A stretch of DNA of 64,000 bases, taken from NCBI GenBank assembly GCA_036788195.1, contig DAIQNX010000011.1, positions 22,375-86,374 on the forward strand, read 5' to 3'. Every line of letters begins with the position of its first letter. The first letter of the stretch is position 1. The notes under the pieces were generated by a model that had not been told where the DNA came from, searched no databases, and worked only from the letters and a program-made list of their open reading frames with translations. The translations under genes were made by a program, and so were the position numbers. The DNA comes from CALFXN01 sp937957815. GTDB lineage: Bacteria; Synergistota; Synergistia; Synergistales; Aminobacteriaceae. Positions 34,523 through 42,332 of this stretch are shown here, in pieces.

Positions 34523-34894
34523 ATGACAACACTGGTTCCAGGCGCTCTCGTTGATAGGGCGAAACCTTTCGTGCGTTTTCTGTATTTCGGCGACTACAGC
34601 TCGATCACCTTTCTCGGAGATACGATCATCGCGATCAACAGAAAGGTGCGCATTTCGACCGACGAATTGACCGATGCGGAACGATGGTGCGAGGATCATG
34701 GCGATTTCAAGCTCTTCCATGGGACACCGTCGCAGATGGAACCCCTCCTGAAGCGTCTCGAAACGGGGAAATGGAAGGAGCCGCCAGAGGCCGTCCGGGA
34801 TCCGGAGGTCGCTGTGCTTCCTGCGTGCAGGATCGAAGAAGGTGAACTTGAACCCTCGGATCTGTACCTCTTTTCCTCTCCAAAACAAATGTAA
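34523..34894 (+). CDS. Uncharacterised 123-residue protein
   Basis: I do not recognise this protein. It begins MTTLVPGALVDRAKPFVRFLYFGDY, has a mixed strand/helix pattern with an acidic middle (TDELTDAERWCEDHGDFK) and a Glu-rich C-terminal part, one Cys pair far apart, and no signal or membrane helix. GGGAGG lies 9 bases before the ATG, and a TTGACG/CATAAT promoter with a palindrome lies upstream, so it is probably expressed and regulated. The following hydrolase gene starts 133 bases later on the same strand. Confidence 0.7.
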   Translation: MTTLVPGALVDRAKPFVRFLYFGDYSSITFLGDTIIAINRKVRISTDELTDAERWCEDHGDFKLFHGTPSQMEPLLKRLETGKWKEPPEAVRDPEVAVLPACRIEEGELEPSDLYLFSSPKQM

Positions 34895-35027
34895 TTTTCG
34901 TCCCCTTTTCCGGCGCAACGTATCCGGCGCGTCTGCCGCTTCGAAAGAATCGGGAGTCCCGCGCCGTTTTTTTGCGTCGCGGAGAGTCCTGTTCAAATCG
35001 ATACAACGTGCAGGGAGTGATTATCGA

Positions 35028-35924
35028 ATGAGACGGAATTTCGCAGGTTTGTGGCTCTTCGCTTTGCTTCTTCTGATGTCTTCGGCATCCGCATCCCTCG
35101 CGTCGGACAGATGCGTACCGGCCGGAGGAAGGCTCCGGATCTCTTGTTCCGACAAGGGGTCCGGAGGAATTCCGGTGCTTTTCGTCCATGGCTGGAGCTG
35201 CGACAGAACGTTCTGGTCACGACAGATCGAGGGGCTTTCACGAAGCCGTCGCGTGATCGCGATGGATCTTCCGGGTCACGGCGGGAACGACGCCCCCGAT
35301 ATCGCCTATACGCAGGAACTCTTCGCCGATTCGGTCGGGCGCGTTCTCGACCATCTCCGAATCCGGCGGGCCGTGCTCGTCGGACACAGCATGGGGTGGA
35401 ACGCAATCCGTACATTCGCTCTGAGACATCCCGAGCGGGTAGCTGCGCTAGTCAACGTCGACGGGGCGTTTTTTCGCGTCCCGGAGACCCCGGAGGACCA
35501 GGCAAACCTTTCGAAGCTCTTCGCGCAGTTCGGAAAGCCGTTCGAAACACGGGACCGCGAAGCCTTCGAAAGTCTCCGGCGCGGGTTTATCGCCTCGTGC
35601 TTCGCTCCCGAAACGCCGCAGGCGCTCAGGGAGTGGATCCTCGGGCGCGTATCGGCGACGCCGCAATACGTGTCGCGAAGCTCGATCCTCGATTTCCTCC
35701 GCGTCGAACGATGGACCGATGCGCGCCCCGTCACGACTCCGACGCTCGCGATCTACGCGAAGTTCACCGCGCGCCGGGAACTGCCCGGGCATGAGGAGTA
35801 CCTGAGAAGGCTCTGTCCGAACCTCGAGTACGAGGAGTGGCCCTCGGTCGGTCATTTCCTCATGCAGGAGGATGCGGAACGCCTGAACCAGCGCCTTCTC
35901 GTGTTTCTCGACACCATCCGGTGA
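35028..35924 (+). CDS. Exported alpha/beta-fold hydrolase
   Basis: The 298-residue protein has a signal peptide (RRN then hydrophobic 8-19, likely cleavage near ASA or SLA before residue 27) and an alpha/beta hydrolase domain: oxyanion region VLFVHGWSCDRTFW, MDLPGHGGN, nucleophile elbow GHSMG (Ser121) and a catalytic His at about 276 in SVGHFLMQE. The substrate cannot be read from sequence. ATG 35028 follows GGGAG; the longer frame begins in the preceding gene. The last 65 bases overlap the convergent sixA-like gene. Confidence 0.9.
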   Translation: MRRNFAGLWLFALLLLMSSASASLASDRCVPAGGRLRISCSDKGSGGIPVLFVHGWSCDRTFWSRQIEGLSRSRRVIAMDLPGHGGNDAPDIAYTQELFADSVGRVLDHLRIRRAVLVGHSMGWNAIRTFALRHPERVAALVNVDGAFFRVPETPEDQANLSKLFAQFGKPFETRDREAFESLRRGFIASCFAPETPQALREWILGRVSATPQYVSRSSILDFLRVERWTDARPVTTPTLAIYAKFTARRELPGHEEYLRRLCPNLEYEEWPSVGHFLMQEDAERLNQRLLVFLDTIR

Positions 35925-36405
35925 AAGGGGCATCCCCCGCAGGCAACGCACACGACGGACCGAGAAGGAACCGGACAACCCACGATCCGCGTTCGATACG
36001 CTCGAGGCACAGCACTCCTCCCGCTTCGAACGCGAACTGGGCCCGCTCCTGATCGCGCGTGGTCAGGAGCGATGCCAGACGCGACAGGAACGGCAGGTGT
36101 CCGACGATTACCATATCCGTCCGCGACAACGTCACTTCCGTCACCCAGTCTTCGGCGGAGGCTTCCGGCGAAAGTCCCTTCCGGAGTTGCAGCGGAGGGT
36201 GTCCCGGCAGGGCGGCCGAGATCGCCGTGGCTGTCTGCACGGCTCGCGTCTTTTCGCTGTGAAGGATCGCGACGGGAGCGGCGGACGCCCTGAACAGGGC
36301 GTCCGCCGCAAGGCCGGCATGTCTGACGCCTTCCGGCGAGAGCGGCTGCGTCGTGTCGGACGTCTTCGGGAGCGCCTCTCCGTGCCTGACAAGGTAGAGC
36401 TTCAT
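35860..36405 (-). CDS. sixA: Phosphohistidine phosphatase SixA-like protein
   Basis: The histidine-phosphatase fold is evident: KLYLVRHGEALPKTSD has the RHG catalytic motif, LHSEKTRAVQTA is the second conserved segment, and VGHLPFLSRLASLL carries the second catalytic His. SixA-type enzymes dephosphorylate phosphohistidine on HPt or PTS proteins. At 181 residues it is slightly longer than E. coli SixA (161), the excess being a Pro/Gly-rich C-terminal tail that overlaps the convergent hydrolase gene. It lies 10 bases after the PLP enzyme gene. Confidence 0.88.
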   Translation of the reverse strand: MKLYLVRHGEALPKTSDTTQPLSPEGVRHAGLAADALFRASAAPVAILHSEKTRAVQTATAISAALPGHPPLQLRKGLSPEASAEDWVTEVTLSRTDMVIVGHLPFLSRLASLLTTRDQERAQFAFEAGGVLCLERIERGSWVVRFLLGPSCALPAGDAPFTGWCRETREGAGSGVPHPPA

Positions 36406-36415
36406 TCGACCGACC

Positions 36416-37534
36416 TCACTGCGATTTCCCGCGGCAGAGCACGGGCCACGCGTCGACGACGCGTCCCCCTTCGACGACGTTGATTGTCTCGTAGAGGTTC
36501 GTCGCGGGGCACGCGTGGTTCGGGATGATCTCGAGACGATCGCCGATGCGGAACTCGAGCCCCGCCCCTGTCGGGATATCGAACGATCCGTGCTCGTCCG
36601 ACAGCTTGTCGAGAAAGATCTCCGGATGGCTTTTCAGCCTTCCGTGTCCGGTCGCGCGCGTGATTCCGTCCGTCTGGACGTAGTACGTCAGCGCCTTGGT
36701 TCCCGCGTCGAGGACGACGCGTTCCGGCGTCGGACGGCTGATGACGGTCGCCAGAACCGTCAGGGCGCACCGGTCGTATGTTCCGAGGAGCTGCGCCTGA
36801 TCCGCGTCCATGAAAACATACGTTCCGGGACGGATCTCCGTGACTCCCGGAATGATGTCGGCGACCATCAGCGAGGGGGTGGACCCCACGGAGACGTCAG
36901 TGACCTCGAGTCCTTCCGATCGCATCCGCTCCGCGAGCGCGACCATCCGTTCCTGGCTCTCGCGGAAGATAGCGATGACGGACTTCATGTCGGCGGCGTC
37001 GTAACTCTGGCCGTCGTGCGTGTAGATTCCCCTGAATCTGAGACCGGGGGCGCGGACGATGCTCCGCGCGAGTCCGACCGCCGCGTCGCCGGGAACGATT
37101 CCGGTCCTCGGGTCGCCGGTGTCGACGTCGACGAGGACATCGATCGGGTTCCGAGCGTCGCGAAACGCGTCTGAGAGCATCCGGACGTGGTCGGGGTGAT
37201 CCGCACCGACCGCGAGGCGTACTCCCGTTTCCGCGAGGACCCGGAGGCGCCGCAGCTTGATCGGACCGACGATCTCGTTCGCGATGAAGATATCGCGCAA
37301 TCCTTCGCGCGCCATGACCTCCGCCTCGCCAAGTTTTGCGACCGTGACGCCTTTCGCGCCGCGGCCCTCCTGAATGCGCGCGATTGCGGGACACCGGTGC
37401 GTTTTCGTATGCGGACGCAGGCGCACTCCGGCAAGGGCCGCCTTCTCCTGCATCCACCGGAGGTTGTCATCGAGCCTCTTCCTGCCGACGAGCAATGCCG
37501 GAGTATCCAGCATGTCAATGGTCATATCTGGCAC
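36416..37534 (-). CDS. PLP-dependent D-threonine aldolase / D-serine dehydratase-like enzyme
   Basis: Fold III (alanine-racemase-like) PLP enzymes of the DSD1 family cleave D-threonine or deaminate D-serine. The 372-residue product starts DTPALLVGRKRLDDNL, has RLRPHTKTH with the PLP Lys44, a barrel with VGSTPSLM phosphate-binding residues, and a C-terminal NHACPATN HxC zinc site. I chose GTG 37534, 8 bases after GGAGG. It lies just before azlD-azlC, which suggests amino-acid turnover. Which D-amino acid is used is open. Confidence 0.88.
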   Translation of the reverse strand: MPDMTIDMLDTPALLVGRKRLDDNLRWMQEKAALAGVRLRPHTKTHRCPAIARIQEGRGAKGVTVAKLGEAEVMAREGLRDIFIANEIVGPIKLRRLRVLAETGVRLAVGADHPDHVRMLSDAFRDARNPIDVLVDVDTGDPRTGIVPGDAAVGLARSIVRAPGLRFRGIYTHDGQSYDAADMKSVIAIFRESQERMVALAERMRSEGLEVTDVSVGSTPSLMVADIIPGVTEIRPGTYVFMDADQAQLLGTYDRCALTVLATVISRPTPERVVLDAGTKALTYYVQTDGITRATGHGRLKSHPEIFLDKLSDEHGSFDIPTGAGLEFRIGDRLEIIPNHACPATNLYETINVVEGGRVVDAWPVLCRGKSQ

Positions 37535-37551
37535 CGTCTTTCCCTCCTTCG

Positions 37552-37851
37552 TCACATGAATGAGCGCAAGAGCGCCACGACCGCAACGCCGGACACCATC
37601 GCCGCCATGGGACTGCCGCTCTTCTTCATGAAGAAAACCGCAACGACGATACCACATATTCCGGACGCTCCGAAATCCCTCAGGGAGTGGACCGTAAACG
37701 CGAGCATCATCGATGCGGGGACAGCGTCGAGAACCCTGCGGAAGCGCGAACTTCCCCCGAGGCTTCGGGCGAGGCAGAGACCTCCGAAACGCAGCAGGAA
37801 CGTGACGGCGGCGCAACTCAGAATGACTCGGATCCCCTCGCCGGTCGTCAT
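37552..37851 (-). CDS. azlD: Branched-chain amino acid exporter subunit AzlD
   Basis: AzlD is the small partner of AzlC. The 99-residue product is almost entirely membrane helices (about 6-20, 38-52, 60-78, 81-95) with the family segments AAVTFLLRFGGLCLAR and VLDAVPASMMLAFTV. ATG 37851 overlaps the azlC stop (ATGA). Confidence 0.92.
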   Translation of the reverse strand: MTTGEGIRVILSCAAVTFLLRFGGLCLARSLGGSSRFRRVLDAVPASMMLAFTVHSLRDFGASGICGIVVAVFFMKKSGSPMAAMVSGVAVVALLRSFM

Positions 37852-38522
37852 GTCCGCACTCCTTCGGAGAGCCCCCTGAATCCGGCTCCGGCGAGCCCTC
37901 CCGCGAGAACGCCCCATCCGCCGCCGGAAAACGAATCGACCGCAACCGTCACGCACGCCGTTACGATCCAGGGAGCGATATCCTCTCTCCCCCTCCACAA
38001 AGATACGACGAGTGCCGCAAAGAGCGCCGGAAACGCGAAATCGAGACCGAAGCGCTCCGGAGAGGGGATCCAGCCTCCCGCGAGCCGTCCCGCAAGAGAC
38101 GCCGCAAGCCACACGGGGAGGAAACACAACCCTCCGGCGAAGAGGATGTCGGCTTTCCCGGCGTCGTCCGTTCGCGCCGCCATCGCGACCGCCCAGTTTT
38201 CGTCCCCGATGAGATGGACGCGAAGCATCCGCTGCGGCAGCGACATTCCCGAGAGCAGCCGGTCAACGGACGCGCATATCAGGAGGTAGCGCATGTTGAT
38301 CGACGCGACCGAGCCGAGAATGGCCCAGAACCCGGCTTCGCCCCACATATCCACGATCACGAATTGAGCCGAACCGGAGAATACGAACGCACTCATCAGG
38401 GCGACGAACGAGACCGGAATCCCCTTCGCCGCCGCGAGGACGCCGAAGACCCCGCCGTATGCCGCGACTCCGACGCAGATTGGAAGACACAGGACGATTC
38501 CTCTCCGGAATCCCTCTCTCAT
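37848..38522 (-). CDS. azlC: Branched-chain amino acid exporter AzlC
   Basis: AzlC with AzlD exports branched-chain amino acids and analogues. The 224-residue product has FRRGIVLCLPICVGVAAYGGVFGVLA, MSAFVFSGSAQFVIVDMW and SINMRYLLICAS (in parts), typical of AzlC. ATG 38522 has a GGGGG-type ribosome binding site; the longer frame upstream covers the AraC gene in antisense. The araC-like gene lies 43 bases upstream in the same direction and could regulate this pair. Confidence 0.94.
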   Translation of the reverse strand: MREGFRRGIVLCLPICVGVAAYGGVFGVLAAAKGIPVSFVALMSAFVFSGSAQFVIVDMWGEAGFWAILGSVASINMRYLLICASVDRLLSGMSLPQRMLRVHLIGDENWAVAMAARTDDAGKADILFAGGLCFLPVWLAASLAGRLAGGWIPSPERFGLDFAFPALFAALVVSLWRGREDIAPWIVTACVTVAVDSFSGGGWGVLAGGLAGAGFRGLSEGVRT

Positions 38523-38565
38523 CGTACCGCCCCCTTCGCGACAATGATACGCGAGGCGAAAGGAT

Positions 38566-39432
38566 TCATCTTGAACGGAATTGCTTTCCTGAAAGGCAGG
38601 AGCGCCGGAATTCCCCCGGCGCGACACCGTATACGGCCCTGAACCATCGCGTGCAGTGGCTCTGGTCCGCGAATCCGGCTTCCGCGGCCGCCGCCGCGAT
38701 CGTTCCTCCGCCGAGGATGAAAGCCTTTGCGCGCTCGACGCAACACAACATCCGGTACGCATGAGGAGAAATTCCGAGGACTTTCGAAAAGCTCCTGAGA
38801 AAGTGATACTTCGAGAACCCCGCGATGGTCGCCACGTCGCGAAGCAATATGCCCCGGGCGGCGTTGGCTCTGATATAGTCCGCCGCGGCACGTATCGCGC
38901 GCTCATTTTCCGTGCGGGATCCGTCGAGTCGGTCCCTCTGTCCCCACCGCTCAAAGAGCGTTTTCAAGACTGTGGAGAGTCGTTGCTGCTCCCAGAGATC
39001 GTCGCGGGAGTCGGAGCGTTCGAGAAGTCTGTGACAGTCGACGAAAGCCCGCGCGAGATCCGGATCGTCGGCGGTCGCCGACACGAAATGAACGTTCGGG
39101 CGGGCGAATCCGTCGCTTGAGAGAATATCCGCGACCAGCCCTTCGGACGGGTACATCATCCGGTAGCGGAACCCCTCCCGCGTTCCGGGTTCCCCGTCGT
39201 GGACCTCTCCGGGATTGATCGTGACCACCTGTCCGGGGACGACGGCATGGTCGCTCCCGCGGTGGTGGAAGCGTTCCACGCCTTCCTCGATCACGCCGAT
39301 CGCATACCCTTCGTGCGCGTGACGGCGGAAGGAGTAGTCCGTGAAACGGGCGCGGAACAGCAGGAGATCCGGCGCGCTGGCGACGCGCCAGTAGCGCGTT
39401 TCGTTCTTTCGTCCGTCCGGAGGCCGCCGAAT
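38566..39432 (-). CDS. AraC family transcriptional regulator with non-standard start
   Basis: The C-terminal double HTH domain is clear (LRDVATIAGFSKYHFLRSFSKVLGISPHAYRM in parts, IAAAAAEAGFADQSHCTRWFRAVYGVAPGEFRR in parts). The AraC_binding cupin domain begins in frame upstream of any ATG, GTG or TTG: RYWRVASAPDLLLFRARFTDYSFRRHAHEG (in parts). The first standard start, GTG 39294, would cut this domain. ATT 39432 has GGAGG 8 bases upstream and gives 288 residues, the usual length, so I use it; a frameshift against the ATG at 39439 is the alternative. It follows comB by 16 bases. Confidence 0.8.
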   Translation of the reverse strand: MRRPPDGRKNETRYWRVASAPDLLLFRARFTDYSFRRHAHEGYAIGVIEEGVERFHHRGSDHAVVPGQVVTINPGEVHDGEPGTREGFRYRMMYPSEGLVADILSSDGFARPNVHFVSATADDPDLARAFVDCHRLLERSDSRDDLWEQQRLSTVLKTLFERWGQRDRLDGSRTENERAIRAAADYIRANAARGILLRDVATIAGFSKYHFLRSFSKVLGISPHAYRMLCCVERAKAFILGGGTIAAAAAEAGFADQSHCTRWFRAVYGVAPGEFRRSCLSGKQFRSR

Positions 39433-39448
39433 GACGCATCCCTCCCCC

Positions 39449-40192
39449 TCAGAGCGAACCGCTTTTCATCCCCGGAACGAAACAAAGATTCCCGTCTCTC
39501 CGTTCGAGTTCGGGAACGATTTCCGACGAGTCCGCTTCCGCCGCGAACGCGATATCGCGGGAGAAACCGAGGTGGTCGAGAATCCGGGCGTGTTCCGCGC
39601 GGCGCAGCCCGGCTTCCGGAGCTCTCGCATGGAGACGGTAGAGGTCCAGTGCCGCCAGGATGCCGTCATCCGTCGATTCCGGCGCGTTTTCCGCGAGAAT
39701 CCGATCGGCGATCAGACCGACGCAGAGCGTGTCGTCGAACGCGAAGCGGCCGAGACGCCCAGCCGAAAGAATCCCGACCGTCTCCGCGGCGCCCACGCGC
39801 CCTGCGAGCGCCTTCGCGTTCCGGCAGCATCCGGCCAGCACGAGCGCCCCGGAAGAGGCGACGCGCCGGACCGCCCTCGTTCCGTTCGTCGTCGTCATGA
39901 CGGCGACGGGATAACGGGCGACCATGTCGACCGTCATCTCGAACGGAGAATTCCCGGCGTCGAATCCGGGAATTCGGACACACTCCCGTTCTCCGAAAAG
40001 CATGCAGTGCCCCTGCATCGTGTCGCGAAGGGCGAACGCTTCGGCGACTTCCTCCACTGGAAAAAGCGCCGTTCCTCCCGCATCGAAGAACGAAACCATC
40101 GTCGTCGTAGCCCTGAGGACATCGACGACGATCCAGACATCGGCCCGCTGGACGGGCTCCGCTGGACTCAGCGTCGCGAAGAGTCGTTTCAT
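39449..40192 (-). CDS. comB: 2-phosphosulfolactate phosphatase ComB
   Basis: ComB dephosphorylates 2-phosphosulfolactate to sulfolactate, first known from coenzyme M synthesis and also found in bacteria of unrelated physiology. The 247-residue product has VWIVVDVLRATTTMV, FGERECVRIPGFDAGNSP, MTTTNGTRAV, and AGRLGRFAFDDTLCVGLI, all characteristic. ATG 40192 has AGGAAGGAG upstream. No comA or comC is visible here. Confidence 0.92.
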   Translation of the reverse strand: MKRLFATLSPAEPVQRADVWIVVDVLRATTTMVSFFDAGGTALFPVEEVAEAFALRDTMQGHCMLFGERECVRIPGFDAGNSPFEMTVDMVARYPVAVMTTTNGTRAVRRVASSGALVLAGCCRNAKALAGRVGAAETVGILSAGRLGRFAFDDTLCVGLIADRILAENAPESTDDGILAALDLYRLHARAPEAGLRRAEHARILDHLGFSRDIAFAAEADSSEIVPELERRDGNLCFVPGMKSGSL

Positions 40193-40256
40193 CCGGAAAC
40201 ACTCCTTCCTGCCCGTGTATTGTATCCTCCACAAAGACCGGAGAAAAGACGAAACC

Positions 40257-40265
40257 TGTTATAAT
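40257..40265 (+). promoter_or_regulatory. Extended -10 promoter of yqhA
   Basis: TG-T-TATAAT (40257-40265) lies 36 bases before the GTG start; no convincing -35. Confidence 0.6.
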
Positions 40266-40301
40266 CCCTCCGATACGCATCAGGCCGAGGAGGTGCACTG
40301 A

Positions 40302-40865
40302 GTGTCCGACCAGAACGCACCGGACGAATCGTCCCAGTCGTTCCGATACAGGAGGCAGTTCGCGCGACAGAACAGGATCGAGAGGCTCTTCGAGCTGTTC
40401 CTCTGGAATTCCCGTTTCCTTGTCCTTCTCGCGGTCGTCTTCAGTCTGCTGAGTTCGTTCGCTCTCTTCGTAAGAGGAAGTTTCGAGATCGGCCACGCAC
40501 TGCTGGGGGCGATCCGGACTGCGTCAGGCGCAGCCCATGAGACGCTTGTCGTCCGGATCATCGGCGGCATCGACCTGTACCTCATCGGCGTCATCCTGCT
40601 CCTCGTCAGCTTCGGCCTGTACGAACTCTTCATCTCGAAGATCGACGTCGCGCGTGCCGGAAACTCGTCGTCAATACTCGACATCCAGTCTCTCGACGAA
40701 CTCAAGGGACGGATCACGAAGGTCATCATCATGGTCCTGATCGTGAGCTTCTTCCAGCGCGCCCTCTCGATGCCCCTGTCGTCGCCGGTCGATATGACGC
40801 TGCTCGCCGCGTCCATCCTCCTCATCTGCCTCGGCGTCTACTTCCTGAACCGCCCGATCCACTGA
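40302..40865 (+). CDS. yqhA: YqhA family (UPF0114) membrane protein
   Basis: The 187-residue protein has a charged cytoplasmic start and three to four membrane helices (about 35-57, 85-112, 138-155, 160-180) with LFLWNSRFLVLLAVVFS, GGIDLYLIGVILLLVSFGLYELF and DELKGRITKVIIMVLIVSFFQ, matching UPF0114. Function unknown. GTG 40302 has GAGGAGG upstream. It stands alone, divergent from comB. Confidence 0.9.
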   Translation: MSDQNAPDESSQSFRYRRQFARQNRIERLFELFLWNSRFLVLLAVVFSLLSSFALFVRGSFEIGHALLGAIRTASGAAHETLVVRIIGGIDLYLIGVILLLVSFGLYELFISKIDVARAGNSSSILDIQSLDELKGRITKVIIMVLIVSFFQRALSMPLSSPVDMTLLAASILLICLGVYFLNRPIH

Positions 40866-41075
40866 CGGCCATGACGCCGTATCCCGTCGGCGAGGCTGAA
40901 ATGGCGGTGTCCGAAGGGATGTCACGGATGCGGACGATGCCGTTAGGCGACGATGCGTGGGGCGCAAAAGGAGCGAACCGATGAGAACGGAAGAATTTCC
41001 ATGAGAACCATTGAGAAATCGGCCGACTTTTTCGTCCTTTTCAAGCACATTGAAATTTTCCGGATCGCGCGTCGC

Positions 41076-41103
41076 TTGCTCTTCGCCCCGGACGGAGTAC
41101 AAT
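41076..41103 (+). promoter_or_regulatory. Promoter of the 31-residue membrane protein
   Basis: -35 TTGCTC (41076-41081), 16-base spacer, -10 TACAAT (41098-41103). The start codon is at 41163, after a leader of about 53 bases. Confidence 0.5.
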
Positions 41104-41162
41104 TCGCCGGAAGTCGCGTCGTTCAGACCTTTACGGACGCGGAGAGAGCGAGGAGGGGCAGT

Positions 41163-41258
41163 ATGGCTGAAACGCAGGGAAAGAAAATGGGGCTCGTCCA
41201 GTGGATTCTCATCGGAATCGTCGTTGCGGGAGGGCTGTATATGTTCCTCGCCCGCTGA
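41163..41258 (+). CDS. 31-residue single-pass membrane protein
   Basis: The frame reads a Lys-rich cytoplasmic start (MAETQGKKMG) followed by one hydrophobic helix of about 18 residues ending in FLAR. GAGGAGG lies 7 bases before ATG, a promoter is upstream and a strong terminator begins 29 bases after the stop, so it forms its own transcription unit. The in-frame extension to 40953 lacks a ribosome binding site and would span the promoter. No family is recognised. Confidence 0.6.
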   Translation: MAETQGKKMGLVQWILIGIVVAGGLYMFLAR

Positions 41259-41286
41259 GGACGGGGCGACACCGACGAAAAGACGC

Positions 41287-41332
41287 AGGCGGTACGGGAT
41301 GACATCGGAGTCCCGTGCCGCCTGTCTTTTTA
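41287..41332. terminator. Strong intrinsic terminator between convergent genes
   Basis: AGGCGGTACGGGA (41287-41299) pairs with TCCCGTGCCGCCT (41311-41323), 12 of 13 pairs plus a mismatch, loop 11 bases, followed by CTTTTTATT. Orientation best suits the 31-residue gene on the plus strand; it may also stop the convergent gene whose end is at 41356. Confidence 0.85.
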
Positions 41333-41355
41333 TTACTGTTTTCGTTTTCGGGAAG

Positions 41356-42267
41356 CTATTTCGTCGCTCCGTTCACGGAGGAAAGGTGCTGCACACCGTA
41401 GCGCCCTCGTTCGGCAATTGCGTCGAGAGCGTCGATATACCCCCATGTGGCGGATACGATCTCCCTGATGGAGAGCTTGCGTTTTTCCCGAAGCTCGTTC
41501 CATATCGGCACAGGGAGATACATCCATATCCGGAACGACGTCTCGGTGTTGTCCACGGCCTGCTCCGCGAGGATCAGGTATCCGGTCTTGCTGTAGAGCA
41601 CGACCGGCCGGGAACTCTGGGAGTGCATCCTCTGGAGATCGTCCAGCGTAAAGGAATAGGTCTCCATCTCGCCGATGTCCTTCCGTCCCGGAAGATCAGT
41701 CAGCGAAAACCACACCCTTGGGGGAACCCCTTCCTCGAAGACGCCTGCCGCGTTCTTGAGCCACGTCTTGATGCGCGTCACGGCCCCGTAGTCTCCTCGT
41801 ACGAGGGCGAAACGGATCCCCCAGTATGCCATCCGGGCCATCTCGTCCTTTTCGAGTGCGTCAAAAAACGTCTGTTCGCTCTTGACGACTTCGTCGTCGA
41901 CCGAGGAGCCGTTCTGGATCAGGCTCCGAACGATCAGCGCCGCGGGCAGATGCTCGCCCGGAGGCAGCATCTGCTCGAAAAGCCGGCTGCGGAGATTCGC
42001 GACGACATCGTTCGACAGCGTCACTGTTCCATTGTCTCCGAGGGAAAGCACGACGGGACGACTGTCGTAGAGGAAGACTTCCGTCGTCTCGCCGCTCCCC
42101 AGTTTCCCGAGCACCCATTCGTCCGTTCTGCGGATTCCAGGCGTGCCGAGAAGAAACCGGTTGTAGGGGAGCAGGAGCAGAACATGCGCGTCTTCGCGCT
42201 CCGGCAAACCTGCACGATCATCGGGCAATCGCACGACCGTCCCTTTCGACATGAGTTCAAAGATCAT
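41356..42267 (-). CDS. Uncharacterised 303-residue protein
   Basis: I do not recognise this protein. It has no signal or membrane helix, a mixed alpha/beta composition, and motifs such as LLLLPYNRFLLGTPGIRRTDEW and MARMAYWGIRFALVRGDYGAVTRIKTW (in parts). A promoter TTGAAA-17-TAGTCT overlaps the 3' end of the upstream acyltransferase gene, so it can be transcribed separately. It ends before a shared terminator. Confidence 0.7.
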   Translation of the reverse strand: MIFELMSKGTVVRLPDDRAGLPEREDAHVLLLLPYNRFLLGTPGIRRTDEWVLGKLGSGETTEVFLYDSRPVVLSLGDNGTVTLSNDVVANLRSRLFEQMLPPGEHLPAALIVRSLIQNGSSVDDEVVKSEQTFFDALEKDEMARMAYWGIRFALVRGDYGAVTRIKTWLKNAAGVFEEGVPPRVWFSLTDLPGRKDIGEMETYSFTLDDLQRMHSQSSRPVVLYSKTGYLILAEQAVDNTETSFRIWMYLPVPIWNELREKRKLSIREIVSATWGYIDALDAIAERGRYGVQHLSSVNGATK

Positions 42268-42303
42268 GGCCTTCTCCCCTTTCCATCGGTCTTTGGATTA
42301 TTA

Positions 42304-42332
42304 AGACTAACACTTTCGAATCATTCTTTCAA
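42304..42332 (-). promoter_or_regulatory. Promoter of the 303-residue gene
   Basis: Minus strand: TTGAAA (42327-42332), 17-base spacer ending in TGT, then TAGTCT (42304-42309). Starts within the last codons of the acyltransferase gene, 37 bases upstream of ATG 42267. Confidence 0.5.

Noticed and set aside
40953..41162. N-terminal extension of the 31-residue membrane protein to 101 residues
   Set aside because: The extension lacks a ribosome binding site, spans the likely promoter, and the internal ATG at 41163 has a strong one.
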